From positions 39,669-103,668 of the forward strand of contig JAIETF010000050.1 in assembly GCA_019745415.1 (NCBI GenBank): 64,000 nt of DNA, in the 5' to 3' direction. A model generated the notes under the pieces. It made no database searches. It was not told the DNA's origin and saw only the letters and a list, made by a program, of their open reading frames with translations. Positions 44,607 to 54,631 of this stretch are shown piece by piece. Source of the stretch: Candidatus Obscuribacterales bacterium. Lineage in GTDB: Bacteria; Cyanobacteriota; Vampirovibrionia; Obscuribacterales; Obscuribacteraceae. Positions within the stretch are counted from its first letter, which is position 1. Every line of letters starts with the position of its first letter. Position numbers and translations under genes: made by a program.

Positions 44607-44971
44607 CAGCGATTATCCTCCGGCGATGTGCCTTCGCCACCATCCGTGACATCAGTTACGTTTACCGGCTGGCCTTGCAATTCGGCCACTTCGGCTTCCA
44701 GTTCTTTGATGCGTTCTTCGATACGTTCAATCTGCTTTAGTTCTTCCAAGACTTTTTCTTGCAGCAGCTTGCCGTTTATAGACTGATTTTCAATAAATAA
44801 AGTATAGGTGCGCTGGCCGACGGTCTGCAAATGCCTGGTCTTTTCGGTGTTGAGAGACATGACCGTCATCTTCAGCTTAGCTGCTTTGGCTGCCTTATTT
44901 GTCTCGCTAGCAGCCTTATTGGTCACCTCTTTCATTTTATTGAATATATTATCGAAACCGGGACCTGGCAT
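44606..44971 (-). CDS. Hypothetical small coiled-coil protein
   Basis: 121 residues from ATG 44971, with AGGTG upstream. The N-terminal half is Ala/Lys/Thr-rich helix; residues about 75-105 form a clear coiled coil (EELKQIERIEERIKELEAEV). No signal peptide. The stop is overlapped by the next gene. It follows aspartokinase (36 bp), so it may be in that transcript. Function unknown. Confidence 0.7.
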   Translation of the reverse strand: MPGPGFDNIFNKMKEVTNKAASETNKAAKAAKLKMTVMSLNTEKTRHLQTVGQRTYTLFIENQSINGKLLQEKVLEELKQIERIEERIKELEAEVAELQGQPVNVTDVTDGGEGTSPEDNR

Positions 44972-45006
44972 GTTTCACCTATCTCACTGCTTAAGCGACC
45001 CTAGAA

Positions 45007-46263
45007 CTAAACTGTAATCGTGCCTTCTTCTAAGTTGAACCTTTGATGTATCTTGCGAACCGCCTCGCGTCCAAAACGAGCCGGCATCAAGACACTCACC
45101 CTCATATCACCTGTAGCCACCATCTGCACAGGAATTTCAGCATCATTCAAAGTTTCGAAAACACCAGCCACTACTTCGGGACGACTGGTGAGGCGACGTC
45201 CGACCACGCTTACTTTAGCTGTGTCGGTCTCAACCTGCATAAGCGGATTACCAAGGGCCGATGCCAACGATTCAATAAGCTGCTGCACCCGCGCCAGAGC
45301 CGACTTTTCTACAGTAAAGACCAGTTCGGAAGCCGGTTCGTCTTCACGCTTCAAAACCATAACCATATCGGTCTGAATACCTAGCTCGGTCAATCTGGTA
45401 AAGAGCGAAGAAACTCCTTCTAAAGGTTTGGTATCACTGACGGCACTGAGCGACTTAAGCTTCAAGACTGCCGAATTCATATCAAGGGCAATACCGGCGA
45501 TGGTGTACTCGGGCGAAGCCACTCTGTGGGTAATGAGAGTGCCAGGATTCTCAGGGGTGAAAGTAGACCTTACTCTTATCGGTACTTGATTATCCATGGC
45601 AAGCTCAACACTTCTAGCGTTCATCACCTGGGCTCCCGTAAAGGCTAGTTCCAACATCTCTTCATAGCTCACCGAAGGCAAGCAGCGGGCTTCCGAAATA
45701 ATTCGCGGATCAGCAGTAAAAACACCTTCAACATCTGTGTAGATATCGCAGCGATCGGCACCTATTGCCGCAGCCAGAGCCACAGCCGTGGTATCCGAAC
45801 CACCACGTCCTAGGGTGGTCAATTCCTCAGACTCGGTAATGCCCTGAAACCCTGCCACAACAGCCACTTCACCACGAGAGAGCGTGGCTTCTACTTTATC
45901 TGAACGCACCTCTTGAATTCTGGCGCTTCCGTGGCGATTTTCAGTGATTATTCCGGCTTGCGCCCCAGTAAAGCTGCGGGCATTGACACCGAGACTCTGC
46001 AAAGCCATCGTGAAAAGAGCAATCGAGACCTGCTCTCCGGTGGCAAGCAACATATCCATTTCTCGCGAGGCTTGCCCGTGAGGGTCTGCCATAACTTGCT
46101 CAGCCAGGTCGATAAGATGATCGGTGGTATGCCCCATGGCTGAAACCACTGTAGTAACTTCATGACCGGCAGCGGCAGCTTGCGCAGTAATCTCAGCAGC
46201 GCGCTTGATCTTTTGCACGTCGGCGACTGAAGTACCACCAAATTTTTGGACTAGACGAGTCAT
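45007..46263 (-). CDS. Aspartate kinase
   Basis: 418 residues from ATG 46263 (MTRLVQKFGGTSV); a longer open frame to 46374 adds unlikely residues. The kinase domain has KFGGTSVADV, GRGGSDTTAVALAAAIGAD and TDVEGVFTADPRI. Two ACT-type regulatory domains follow (about 270-418), typical of lysine/threonine-sensitive enzymes. It phosphorylates aspartate at the entry to lysine, threonine, methionine and diaminopimelate synthesis. The upstream gap to hutU carries repeats (see 46264-46741). Confidence 0.95.
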   Translation of the reverse strand: MTRLVQKFGGTSVADVQKIKRAAEITAQAAAAGHEVTTVVSAMGHTTDHLIDLAEQVMADPHGQASREMDMLLATGEQVSIALFTMALQSLGVNARSFTGAQAGIITENRHGSARIQEVRSDKVEATLSRGEVAVVAGFQGITESEELTTLGRGGSDTTAVALAAAIGADRCDIYTDVEGVFTADPRIISEARCLPSVSYEEMLELAFTGAQVMNARSVELAMDNQVPIRVRSTFTPENPGTLITHRVASPEYTIAGIALDMNSAVLKLKSLSAVSDTKPLEGVSSLFTRLTELGIQTDMVMVLKREDEPASELVFTVEKSALARVQQLIESLASALGNPLMQVETDTAKVSVVGRRLTSRPEVVAGVFETLNDAEIPVQMVATGDMRVSVLMPARFGREAVRKIHQRFNLEEGTITV

Positions 46264-46741
46264 TTGCTCTTGCCGGGCGACCGGATATAGACACCAATAC
46301 TTTTGAATATACGTGGGGCTTAGCTTTGCCCGATTAAGACACGTCATCAAATGATATCCCGGCCCTAAGACCAATTGTCAGAAGCAACGACAAAAATTCT
46401 TTAATGAATAGACCATGCCTGAGTTGACTGGCGTCACTTACATATACAAAAGCAGACACAGAACCGCTGCCAAGAGACAAATACAGAACCCGTTGCCAAG
46501 AGACTCCAGGCAATACTGCTATTTTGAAATGCAAGCGTATTGGCACTTTTTGAATTTACCGAATTCGGTTAAGACAAAAACTCAATTCAAAATTTTGAAA
46601 CTTGACCAAAAGAGCTGGGTGCAAAACACCTAATGACAAGCGGCTGCCAAGAACACTCAGCAACCGCTGTCACAATTTCGAATTTGCAATTTATTCCTAA
46701 CCGAATTATTGGCGAAACAAATTAATTGGGTGAACCAAAGC
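46264..46741. other. 478-bp gap between hutU and aspartokinase with repeats and palindrome core
   Basis: It holds the 12-nt palindrome ACCGAATTCGGT (46558-46569), shared with the centre of the 36-nt palindrome at 23959, and TAACCGAATT at 46699-46708. A near-tandem pair also occurs: ACAGAACCGCTGCCAAGAGAC at about 46458-46478, and ACAGAACCCGTTGCCAAGAGAC variant at about 46483-46504. A third GCTGCCAAGA-like copy is near 46641. No convincing gene. Confidence 0.55.
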
Positions 46742-48466
46742 TTATTCCCACATGGGAATCCGCACATCCGATTTCTTGGCAAATTCGATTGCTTCGTCAT
46801 AACCGGCATCAACGTGACGAATTACACCCATACCAGGATCGGTTGTGAGGACTCGACTCAGTCTTTCTGCTGCTTCATCGGTGCCGTCGGCAACAATTAC
46901 CTGTCCTGAGTGCAAGGAATAGCCCATGCCAACGCCGCCGCCGTGGTGCAAAGAAACCCAGCTGGCGCCGCCCACTGCATTGATCATGGCATTGAGGTAA
47001 ACCCAATCAGCCACCGCATCGGAGCCATCTTTCATCGCTTCGGTTTCTCGGTTGGGAGAAGCAACCGAACCGGAATCAAGATGGTCGCGACCAATGACTA
47101 TTGGAGCCTTCACCTTACCGGTGCGCACCATCTCGTTCATAATCAAGCCCATTTTCTTGCGATCGCCATAGCCAAGCCAGCAAATACGAGCCGGCAGCCC
47201 TTGAAACTTCACCTTCTCGGAAGCCATCTTGATCCAACGACAAAGGTCTTCTTCATGGGCAAAGTTTTCTAGAATAGCTTCGTCAATTGCCTTGATATCA
47301 GCAGGATCGCCCGATAGAGCCGCCCATCTGAACGGTCCTTTACCTTCGCAGAACAGCGGTCTGATGTAGGCAGGCACAAAGCCGGGGAAGTTGAAAGCGT
47401 CTTTGACGCCGTGATTGTAAGCCACTTGCCGAATGTTATTGCCATAGTCAAAAGTGACTACGCCACGTTTCTGAAACTCGAGCATGGCTTCCACATGCTT
47501 AGCTATTGCCTTCTCAGAAAGCTTGAGATAAGCCTCGGGCGATTCTCTCAGATGGGCGGCATCACCAAGCTCCATAGGCTTGCCGCTTTCATCTAGAGGG
47601 ACATAGCCATTAAGAGGATCGTGGGCAGAGGTCTGATCGGTGAGAGCATCAGGCAAAAAGCCCAGTGCCAGCATACGGGGCAAGATATCAGCGGCATTGC
47701 CGTGAATTCCGATAGATACGGCTTCACCTTTAGCTTTGGCATCGGCAGCCAATTTGAGACCATGCTCAAGACTATCGGCTTTGATATCTAGGTATTTGGT
47801 GTCTAGCCTTCTTTGAATTCTAGTTTCATCCACTTCAATGCAAAGTGCCACACCACCGTTCATTGTAATTGCCAGTGGTTGAGCGCCACCCATACCGCCT
47901 AGTCCGGCGGTCAATACAATTCGTCCCTTGAGCGAGCCACCAAAGTTCTTGCGGGCAAGCGAAGCAAAGGTTTCATAGGTGCCCTGCAAGATGCCCTGAG
48001 TTCCTATATATATCCAGGAACCAGCGGTCATCTGACCATACATGGCCAAGCCTTTCTTATCCAGTTCGCGAAAATGCTCCCAGGTTGCCCAATGACCAAC
48101 TAAATTGGAATTGGCAATCAAGACGCGAGGGGCATTGCTATGACTCTTGAATACTCCGACCGGCTTACCGCTCTGAATAAGTAAGGTCTCATCTGACTCC
48201 AGCTTGGTAAGAGCCTTGACGATGGCTTTGAAGCAATCCCAATTGCGTGCCGCCTTACCAAGACCACCATAAACAATAAGGTCGAGGGGTCGCTCAGCCA
48301 CGTCTGGGTCTAGGTTATTGAGCAGCATTCGCAAAGCCGCCTCTTGCACCCAACCTTTGGTATGCAGAGTGGAGCCATGAGGAGCTCTAACTTCAATTGC
48401 TTCCCTACTTTCCAAAATTGTTTTAATCAAATCGGTTCCAGACATGACACTTGCTTGCCGCGACAT
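46742..48466 (-). CDS. hutU: Urocanate hydratase
   Basis: 574 residues, near the family norm. NAD-binding and active-site segments are recognisable ([27 protein letters not shown] opening, the late [20 protein letters not shown] with catalytic Cys-region homologue, and ICWLGYGDR). It converts urocanate to imidazolonepropionate in histidine degradation. GAGG lies 10 bases before ATG 48466; ATG 48445 is possible. No other hut gene is in the window. It is divergent from the mutase gene. Confidence 0.94.
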   Translation of the reverse strand: MSRQASVMSGTDLIKTILESREAIEVRAPHGSTLHTKGWVQEAALRMLLNNLDPDVAERPLDLIVYGGLGKAARNWDCFKAIVKALTKLESDETLLIQSGKPVGVFKSHSNAPRVLIANSNLVGHWATWEHFRELDKKGLAMYGQMTAGSWIYIGTQGILQGTYETFASLARKNFGGSLKGRIVLTAGLGGMGGAQPLAITMNGGVALCIEVDETRIQRRLDTKYLDIKADSLEHGLKLAADAKAKGEAVSIGIHGNAADILPRMLALGFLPDALTDQTSAHDPLNGYVPLDESGKPMELGDAAHLRESPEAYLKLSEKAIAKHVEAMLEFQKRGVVTFDYGNNIRQVAYNHGVKDAFNFPGFVPAYIRPLFCEGKGPFRWAALSGDPADIKAIDEAILENFAHEEDLCRWIKMASEKVKFQGLPARICWLGYGDRKKMGLIMNEMVRTGKVKAPIVIGRDHLDSGSVASPNRETEAMKDGSDAVADWVYLNAMINAVGGASWVSLHHGGGVGMGYSLHSGQVIVADGTDEAAERLSRVLTTDPGMGVIRHVDAGYDEAIEFAKKSDVRIPMWE

Positions 48467-48578
48467 AGAAGAAATGCCTCTTTGCTGAGATAATATGTAA
48501 AAATTAGGTAGTGACGTGGATTGCCCGCGTCGCTAGAGATCATATCCCAATTTCGGGACAAAATCCCAGAGGTTATCC

Positions 48579-50315
48579 ATGGTCAAGGAACTGACTAAGC
48601 GCGATTCATCTAGTTCGAACAGCCCGAACAGCTCGAATCAGTCTGAAGAACAGACAGCGGCAGCAAAAAATGCTGAGCCAAAGACAAAGCCCGAGGCTAA
48701 GCCCAAGTCTGAAGCTAAGCCTAAAAAAGAAAGAGAGTATGAAACTCTTTCGGGCATTCCGCTCAAAAGCGTTTACGGTCCTGAAGATTTAAAAGACTGG
48801 AAGTATGAGGAAGCCCTGGCTGACCCAGGTATCTTCCCCTATACCCGCGGCATCCACACCGATATGTATCGGGGCAAAGTCTGGACAATGCGTCAGTTTG
48901 CCGGTTTCGGCGGTCCGGAAGAAACCAACCAACGCTTTAGGTATCTCTTGGCGCAAGGTCAAACCGGTCTTTCAACTGCCTTTGATCTGCCTACTCTAAT
49001 GGGTTATGACTCTGACCACCCCAAAGCCTGCGGCGAAGTGGGTGTATGCGGCGTCGCCATCGACACCCTTGAAGATATGGAGATTCTCTATAAAGACCTG
49101 CCGCTCGACAAAGTGTCGACTTCGATGACCATCAATGGTCCGGCTGTGATTATCTATGCCATGTTCCTAGCAAATGCCAGAAAGCGCGGCTTCGATTGGA
49201 AGAATCTGAACGGCACCCTGCAAAACGACATATTTAAAGAGTACATCGCCCAGAAGACCTATCTGATTCCGCCGAGACCGGCTCTTAAGCTCATTCAGGA
49301 CATGATGGTTTTCTGCACCAGAAATGTACCTAAGTGGAATACAATCTCGGTATCGGGCTATCACATCAGAGAAGCCGGCGCCACCGCCGTACAAGAGCTG
49401 GCCTTCACCTTAGCCGACGGATTTGCCTATGTCGATGCCGGTATCGAAGCCGGTTTGGAAGTAGATGAGTTCGTGCCCAGACTTTCCTTCTTCTTCAACG
49501 CCCATATCGACTTCTTCGAAGAGATTGCCAAATACCGCGCCGCCCGCCGCATCTGGGCTAAACGTATGCGCGATCACTACAAAGCCAAAGACGAGCGCTC
49601 ACTAAAACTACGCTTCCATACTCAAACTGCAGGTTGCAGTCTCACTGCCCCTCAGCCAGAAAACAACATCATTCGCACAGCCATCGAAGCCTTAGCCGGT
49701 GTTCTAGGCGGCACCCAGTCGTTGCACACCAATTCGATGGACGAAGTGCTCGGACTGCCCACCGAGAAGGCCGCCCACATCGCTCTGCGCACACAGCAAA
49801 TCATCGCCTACGAAACCGGTGTTTCTAATGTGGTTGATCCCTTAGCCGGTTCGTATTATGTCGAATGGCTGACCGACGAGCTTGAGCGCGGCGCCAACGC
49901 CTACTTCAAGCAGATTGAAGAAATCGGTGGTGTCATACCTGGTATCGAAAAAGGCTTCTTCATGAAAGAGATCGCCGATTCGGCTTATCGCTTCGAGCAA
50001 AAACTGCAAAGCCAAGATCGCGTCTTTGTAGGCTTGAACGGCTTTAAGGAAGAGGCACCCGGTTCTAAGATTGAAATCTTGAAAATCGGCAGCCAGTATG
50101 AGGAAAGACAAAAGTCTCGCATCAAGGCTGTTAAAGAGCGCCGCAATGCCGAGCAGGTCAATAACACCCTCAATGCCCTCAAAGATGCTTTGCGCAAAAA
50201 CGAGAATGCTTTCCCGCTTCTGCTTGAATGCGTAGAGGCATACGCCACAGTCGGTGAGATCTGTGATGCCATGAGAGAAGTACATGGTGCCTACAGAGAA
50301 ACCGCAGTTCTATAA
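48579..50315 (+). CDS. Methylmalonyl-CoA mutase-type large subunit (no B12 domain)
   Basis: 578 residues. After a charged low-complexity extension (1-50, Ser/Asn then Lys/Pro/Ala), the acyl-CoA mutase alpha domain runs to the end: GFGGPEETNQRFRYLLAQGQ, STSMTINGPA, NGTLQNDIFKEY, SVSGYHIREAGA, RFHTQTAGCSLTAPQP, and HTNSMDEVLGLPTE. The cobalamin-binding domain is absent, so a separate small subunit is needed, as in split mutases. The exact acyl-CoA is uncertain (methylmalonyl, ethylmalonyl or isobutyryl). Good GAGG site before ATG 48579; a strong terminator follows. Confidence 0.92.
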   Translation: MVKELTKRDSSSSNSPNSSNQSEEQTAAAKNAEPKTKPEAKPKSEAKPKKEREYETLSGIPLKSVYGPEDLKDWKYEEALADPGIFPYTRGIHTDMYRGKVWTMRQFAGFGGPEETNQRFRYLLAQGQTGLSTAFDLPTLMGYDSDHPKACGEVGVCGVAIDTLEDMEILYKDLPLDKVSTSMTINGPAVIIYAMFLANARKRGFDWKNLNGTLQNDIFKEYIAQKTYLIPPRPALKLIQDMMVFCTRNVPKWNTISVSGYHIREAGATAVQELAFTLADGFAYVDAGIEAGLEVDEFVPRLSFFFNAHIDFFEEIAKYRAARRIWAKRMRDHYKAKDERSLKLRFHTQTAGCSLTAPQPENNIIRTAIEALAGVLGGTQSLHTNSMDEVLGLPTEKAAHIALRTQQIIAYETGVSNVVDPLAGSYYVEWLTDELERGANAYFKQIEEIGGVIPGIEKGFFMKEIADSAYRFEQKLQSQDRVFVGLNGFKEEAPGSKIEILKIGSQYEERQKSRIKAVKERRNAEQVNNTLNALKDALRKNENAFPLLLECVEAYATVGEICDAMREVHGAYRETAVL

Positions 50316-50325
50316 GGCAAAACAA

Positions 50326-50352
50326 AAAGAGCCCGGTTAGACCGGGCTCTTT
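50326..50352. terminator. Perfect hairpin terminator after the mutase gene
   Basis: A 12-bp perfect stem (AAAGAGCCCGGT with ACCGGGCTCTTT) around a 3-base loop, starting 11 bp after the stop codon. Confidence 0.92.
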
Positions 50353-50429
50353 CTATATGCCGCTCTCAATTTAATCGTGGACCATTTTCTGGGCACTACT
50401 CTGGACATTATTCTGGATTCTGGAACTTT

Positions 50430-51677
50430 ATGCGTCTATTCTTGATCTGTTTCTTGCTGTTCTCTTTCGCCGCTTGCCGGCCGGGCTATGCTGCCGATTC
50501 TAAATTGCAAGAAGCAATCAAGCTCTATAACAATAAACAGTACAAAGAGGCACTGTTCCTCTTTGAAGAAGTGATCAAAGTCAATCCCCAAGATGCTTAC
50601 GCCAGCTATTATGCCGCCATGGCCAGCCAGCAGACAGGCAATATGTCTGCGGCAAAGCGCTATTATAAGACTGTCTACAATCTTCAACCGAATGGACAAC
50701 TGGGTGGCTATGCCAAGTCAGTCCTTTTGAAGGTCGACCCCGCAAGTGTAACCAGTTCTGGTACAGGCACCGAGAGCGGTGCCGGGCTCACGGGGCTGAA
50801 AGCCGGCGAAGGCAGAAGAACCACCCCTGGTGCCGCCGACTCTCAAGGTGAAAGCGGCACACCCAAGTTTGACCCGCGCTATCCTAAAGAATTTACTGTC
50901 AGGTGCCGCAAAGAGCATGGTTCAATAATGGTCACACCCACCCTGGATGGCAGACCGGTGGACATGGTCTTTGACACCGGCGCACCGGGAATAACCATAG
51001 GGAAAGAACAACTGGAAGCAATCGGTCTGAGAGTACCAAGCGGCAAACCCGACGGAGTGACGGGCGGCGCCGCCAATGCCAGCTTGATCAACTTTTGGGA
51101 CATGAAAACCAAGGTCAAACTGGGACCAGTCGAAAAGGAAATGAACCTCTGCGTGCTTGAAAGCAATAGCTCGCCGCCTCTATTCGGCCAGACTTTCTTC
51201 AAGCAGTTCGACTATACAATCGACCAAGGCGGCGGCAGCATTTTCTTTAGGCAAAAGGGGCTTGCCCAGAGCAAAGATCGCAATGCCTACAGTGTCCCTT
51301 TCGAATTTATCAAACTCGGCAACCGCATCGTAGTCACAGTGGAGATAAACGGCCGCCCGGGCAAAGTCATGTTCGATACGGGCAATTCGGCTTCAGCTAT
51401 AAAATTTCATAGCGAAGAGCAAGCACAAAAATATGGACTCAAGGTGCCTGAAGATGCTGCCGTCGGCTACACCCAAGGTGTTTCAGGCAGAGGACGGGTG
51501 AGAATCTTCCCAATAAACAGAGTCAAGCTCGGACCAATCGATCAAGCCAATGTCGAATGCGCCGTCAACGATGAAGGTCATGACGGAACTTTGCCCCTAT
51601 TAGGCGAGCCCTTCTGGAAGAACTATCAGTACACAATCGATATGGACAACAAACAGATTCATTTTGTAAGACGGTGA
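50430..51677 (+). CDS. Exported TPR protein with two retropepsin-like aspartyl protease domains
   Basis: 415 residues. Signal peptide (LFLICFLLFSFAACRPGYAAD; the Cys could allow lipidation, but the motif is imperfect). A TPR pair (about 25-95) is followed by a Gly/Thr-rich linker. Then two beta-domains, each with a catalytic-type D-T-G: VDMVFDTGAPG (about 172) and KVMFDTGNSAS (about 310). Each is followed by a hydrophobic-hydrophobic-Gly element (PLFGQTFF, PLLGEPFW). This is a single-chain, two-domain arrangement, so self-paired active sites are plausible. Probably a periplasmic protease or binding protein. A paralogue follows immediately. Confidence 0.82.
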   Translation: MRLFLICFLLFSFAACRPGYAADSKLQEAIKLYNNKQYKEALFLFEEVIKVNPQDAYASYYAAMASQQTGNMSAAKRYYKTVYNLQPNGQLGGYAKSVLLKVDPASVTSSGTGTESGAGLTGLKAGEGRRTTPGAADSQGESGTPKFDPRYPKEFTVRCRKEHGSIMVTPTLDGRPVDMVFDTGAPGITIGKEQLEAIGLRVPSGKPDGVTGGAANASLINFWDMKTKVKLGPVEKEMNLCVLESNSSPPLFGQTFFKQFDYTIDQGGGSIFFRQKGLAQSKDRNAYSVPFEFIKLGNRIVVTVEINGRPGKVMFDTGNSASAIKFHSEEQAQKYGLKVPEDAAVGYTQGVSGRGRVRIFPINRVKLGPIDQANVECAVNDEGHDGTLPLLGEPFWKNYQYTIDMDNKQIHFVRR

Positions 51678-51679
51678 AG

Positions 51680-52774
51680 ATGACCAAGGAAAAAAGTCTT
51701 AAGAGCTTCTCCGCAGCCAGACTTTCTCGCGCCTTGCGCTTGGTTGGTCCACTGGGTAATCGCCTCATCTCTCACTTAAATAGCCACCAAATCTATCGCT
51801 TCAAGTATCTAGCTCTGCCAATTGCCTCAATCTTGCTCGCAGCAAACTCGCCCGCGCTTAGCCAGCCTGAAAAAGGCGGACAGCCTGCACAAGGCGAACA
51901 GCCCGCACAAAGCGGACAACCTGCACAAGGCGGACAGCAGGCACAAGGCAGCCGGCAAGCGGAACCAGCGCCAAACAGCCAAACTACAACTGGCAGCAAA
52001 GCTGCAACTGGCAGCAAAGCTGCAACTGGCGATAGACCTCTCACTTTCGACAGTGCCGAAAGAGGTCATGCCCGAGCTTGCATCAAAGCCGGCAAATATC
52101 GAGATGCCGTCTATTTTCTCGATCGCCATATCAGACGACATCCCCAAGATGGTCGTGTGCTGGTCAACCTCGGCTATTGTCTAGAAAAACTAAAAGAGCC
52201 TGATAAGGCGCAAAAGTACTACAGCCTGGCCAGGCAATGGGGTGACGAGCAAGACAAAATCTATGCCGAAGCCGGACTGGCGCGACTGCCCCATTTAGAA
52301 AAACAAACGGCCAGATACTTCAAGAGTGAAAAAGACACCAAAGACGGTGAGACAAAAGTGCGCTTCATTAGAGGGGCTCGCAATATCAAGATCGAAACCA
52401 AGATGCATGGTCGTCCCCTCGAAATGATCTTTGAACCAGAGGCCCGCAGCACAATCAGTATCGACCAATTGCGCGCCCTCGGGCTGCCGGCCCCGACCGG
52501 CAGATATGTAGACTTCACCCCGGTCTTGGGCGGCTCCGACGTTAAGTACTGGCTGGTCAAGGTAAACTTAACCATCGGTAGTATCAACCTGAAAGACTAC
52601 GAAATGATGGTATTAGAAAAAAGCCATGACGAACCCATTCTTGGGCAGCCCTTTGTCGGCGAATACAACTTTAAGGTCGACCCAGAGGCCAACACTATTA
52701 CATTTAAACCGAAAACAGCCGGCAAAGGCTCCAATCAGTCTATTCAATCAATTTGTTTGCCGCCAGCAATATAG
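51680..52774 (+). CDS. TPR / degenerate aspartyl-protease-like paralogue
   Basis: 364 residues from ATG 51680 (GTG 51674 also open, overlapping the previous stop). A membrane or signal segment (LALPIASILLAANSPALS) is followed by tandem repeats rich in Gln/Ala/Gly, then a TPR region, then one beta-domain like the upstream protein. The D-T-G is replaced (RPLEMIFEPEARSTISID), while the late PILGQPFVG element remains. Protease activity is therefore unlikely. It seems to be a tandem duplicate that lost one domain and the active site. Its last 35 bp overlap the convergent uppP gene. Confidence 0.78.
   Translation: MTKEKSLKSFSAARLSRALRLVGPLGNRLISHLNSHQIYRFKYLALPIASILLAANSPALSQPEKGGQPAQGEQPAQSGQPAQGGQQAQGSRQAEPAPNSQTTTGSKAATGSKAATGDRPLTFDSAERGHARACIKAGKYRDAVYFLDRHIRRHPQDGRVLVNLGYCLEKLKEPDKAQKYYSLARQWGDEQDKIYAEAGLARLPHLEKQTARYFKSEKDTKDGETKVRFIRGARNIKIETKMHGRPLEMIFEPEARSTISIDQLRALGLPAPTGRYVDFTPVLGGSDVKYWLVKVNLTIGSINLKDYEMMVLEKSHDEPILGQPFVGEYNFKVDPEANTITFKPKTAGKGSNQSIQSICLPPAI
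51886..52040. repeat. 18-bp tandem repeats in the paralogue gene
   Basis: Two adjacent arrays with an 18-bp period: about four copies coding QPAQG(G/E/S), at 51886-51955, and about three copies coding TGSKAA, at 51985-52030. Both keep the frame. Confidence 0.8.
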
Positions 52775-53597
52775 TAAGCACACCAAACAAAAGACGATAG
52801 CCGACAAATATAAAAGTATTACTATTCTGCAAAAACTTGATCAACCAGGCAATTGAAAGATAGCTGACAATCAAACTGGTAAGCAAGCCAACCGCAAGAG
52901 CCCCCATACTTTCGCCGGATAGTCCGGCATCAAGCATTTCTTTCAGCTCAAGCAGGCCAGAGGCAAAGATGGCCGGTATACCAAGCAAAAAACTAAAGCG
53001 CGCGGCGTCGGCTCTCTTCATCCCAAGCAGCATAGCAAAGGTCAAAGTCGAACCGCTGCGAGAACAGCCTGGAACAAGGGCCATCGCCTGTCCTATACCA
53101 ACGATCAGACCGTCCTTAACACCCATCTGCTCGATACCTTTTATATGCTTTGCTTTCTTTTCGGCATAAAGCAAAAAAAGGCCCATAAAGATAGCCGCAC
53201 CACCGACTACATAAAGCGAACGCAACTGCTCCATAAAGGGCTTCAGTATAAGACCAAGCACAACAACGGGAATGGTACCAATAATAATGGCACCAGCCAG
53301 ACGCACATCAGGTCCGCTAAAATCTTTCTCTTTGAGTGCTTGCAATGTGCCGAGCGCTATTCTCACCAAGTCTTTGAAGAAGTAAGCAAGCACGGCGACT
53401 AAAGAGCCAAGCTGAATCACAGCCGAAAAAGCCACCCCGAGATCAGGCCAATGCAGCAAAGCCGGCACCACCCGCAGGTGTGCCGTCGAGCTTATCGGCA
53501 AAAATTCGGTCAACCCCTGCACAACGCCAAGTACCGCCGCCTCTAAATAAGAAATCGAACCGCCGGTAACACCAGCTCCGTGCGCTAAATCAGCCAA
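52740..53597 (-). CDS. uppP: Undecaprenyl-diphosphatase
   Basis: 285 residues, about eight membrane helices. Family motifs are present: GVVQGLTEFLPISSTAHL (the E-rich and PSSSTAH motifs) and PGCSRSGSTLTFAMLLG. It recycles undecaprenyl diphosphate to the monophosphate carrier for peptidoglycan and other wall polymers and can confer bacitracin resistance. It is convergent with the aspartyl-protease-like paralogue (35-bp overlap) and fits with the murC-murB-ddl genes further on, though not in the same operon. Confidence 0.95.
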   Translation of the reverse strand: MADLAHGAGVTGGSISYLEAAVLGVVQGLTEFLPISSTAHLRVVPALLHWPDLGVAFSAVIQLGSLVAVLAYFFKDLVRIALGTLQALKEKDFSGPDVRLAGAIIIGTIPVVVLGLILKPFMEQLRSLYVVGGAAIFMGLFLLYAEKKAKHIKGIEQMGVKDGLIVGIGQAMALVPGCSRSGSTLTFAMLLGMKRADAARFSFLLGIPAIFASGLLELKEMLDAGLSGESMGALAVGLLTSLIVSYLSIAWLIKFLQNSNTFIFVGYRLLFGVLTILLAANKLIE

Positions 53598-53707
53598 TCG
53601 CCTACCTGCCTCCCGACTTTTCTAAGACCCCAGACTTTTCTAAGACCAATGAATAATAAAAAACGGTCTATACCGGCAAAATCATATGGTATCACCTGCA
53701 GCACCGC

Positions 53708-54631
53708 TCAGACTTGATCGCGAAAGAGACGCACTGCTTCTTTGTATATATCTGCTTTGACTATAGAAAAATATTGAGCAGTCAATTGACAGGCTTTTGA
53801 AAGTTTCAACCCTTGATTAAGACCGCCGCGCACATGCTCCATCACTTCAGCATGCAAGCTTGGCGAGCTCATCCAAGCGCTCATATCTTTCGCAACAGCC
53901 AGGTCGCCTTCTAGAACCAGTACCATTTCACCCTTCAGTTCGCGCTCATCGCATACTGCAATCAGCCGGCTCAGGTCGCCGCGCAAAAACTCTTCGTAAA
54001 ATTTGGTCAGTTCGCGGGCTAGACAAGCGCGGCGATTGCCAATTACTTCCAGCATCATCTCAAGAGTATGCTTGAGCTTATGGGGTGAAACATAAAAGGC
54101 CAGGGTGCGACGCTCGCCTTTCAATTCATTCAGTTTCTGCCTTAAGGGCGCATTACCGTCGGGCAAAAAGCCTTCAAAGACAAAACTCGATAAATCAAAA
54201 CCAGAACCGACCAGGGCCATAACAAAAGCACAGGGTCCAGCTACTGGAATCACGGTCATGCCCAGTTCGATTGCTCTGCACACCAGAGGATCACCAGGAT
54301 CGCTTATCAAGGGCATGCCGGCATCAGACATTAGCCCGGCATTGCGCCCCTCGGCAGCCACTTTTTCAAGAGCCTTGAGACGCTCTCGCTCATTATGTTT
54401 GTGGCAACTGAGCATAGGGATAGAGAGAGATAGATGATTGAGCAGTTTGATACTTACTCTTGTATCTTCAACAAATAGCAAATCGCATTCTTTTAGAGAG
54501 CTTTCCATCCGAGTCGATATATCGGAAAGATTACCGATTGGAGTTCCAATTATGAACAGTTTCCCTGACACCTTGACAGCCCTCTCTGCTCGCTTGTCAA
54601 AAACCAGAGCGTAGTCTAAAACGCTGCACAT
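53708..54631 (-). CDS. rsmI: 16S rRNA (cytidine-1402-2'-O)-methyltransferase
   Basis: 307 residues. The tetrapyrrole-methylase fold motifs are clear: GKLFIIGTPIGNLSDIS, LLFVEDTRVSIKLL, GLMSDAGMPLISDPGD and VAGPCAFVMALVGSG. RsmI modifies C1402 in the ribosomal P-site region. The listed ATG 54631 gives about 22 residues before the fold; a later start is possible. It is separated from uppP by 110 bp on the same strand. Confidence 0.95.
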   Translation of the reverse strand: MCSVLDYALVFDKRAERAVKVSGKLFIIGTPIGNLSDISTRMESSLKECDLLFVEDTRVSIKLLNHLSLSIPMLSCHKHNERERLKALEKVAAEGRNAGLMSDAGMPLISDPGDPLVCRAIELGMTVIPVAGPCAFVMALVGSGFDLSSFVFEGFLPDGNAPLRQKLNELKGERRTLAFYVSPHKLKHTLEMMLEVIGNRRACLARELTKFYEEFLRGDLSRLIAVCDERELKGEMVLVLEGDLAVAKDMSAWMSSPSLHAEVMEHVRGGLNQGLKLSKACQLTAQYFSIVKADIYKEAVRLFRDQV

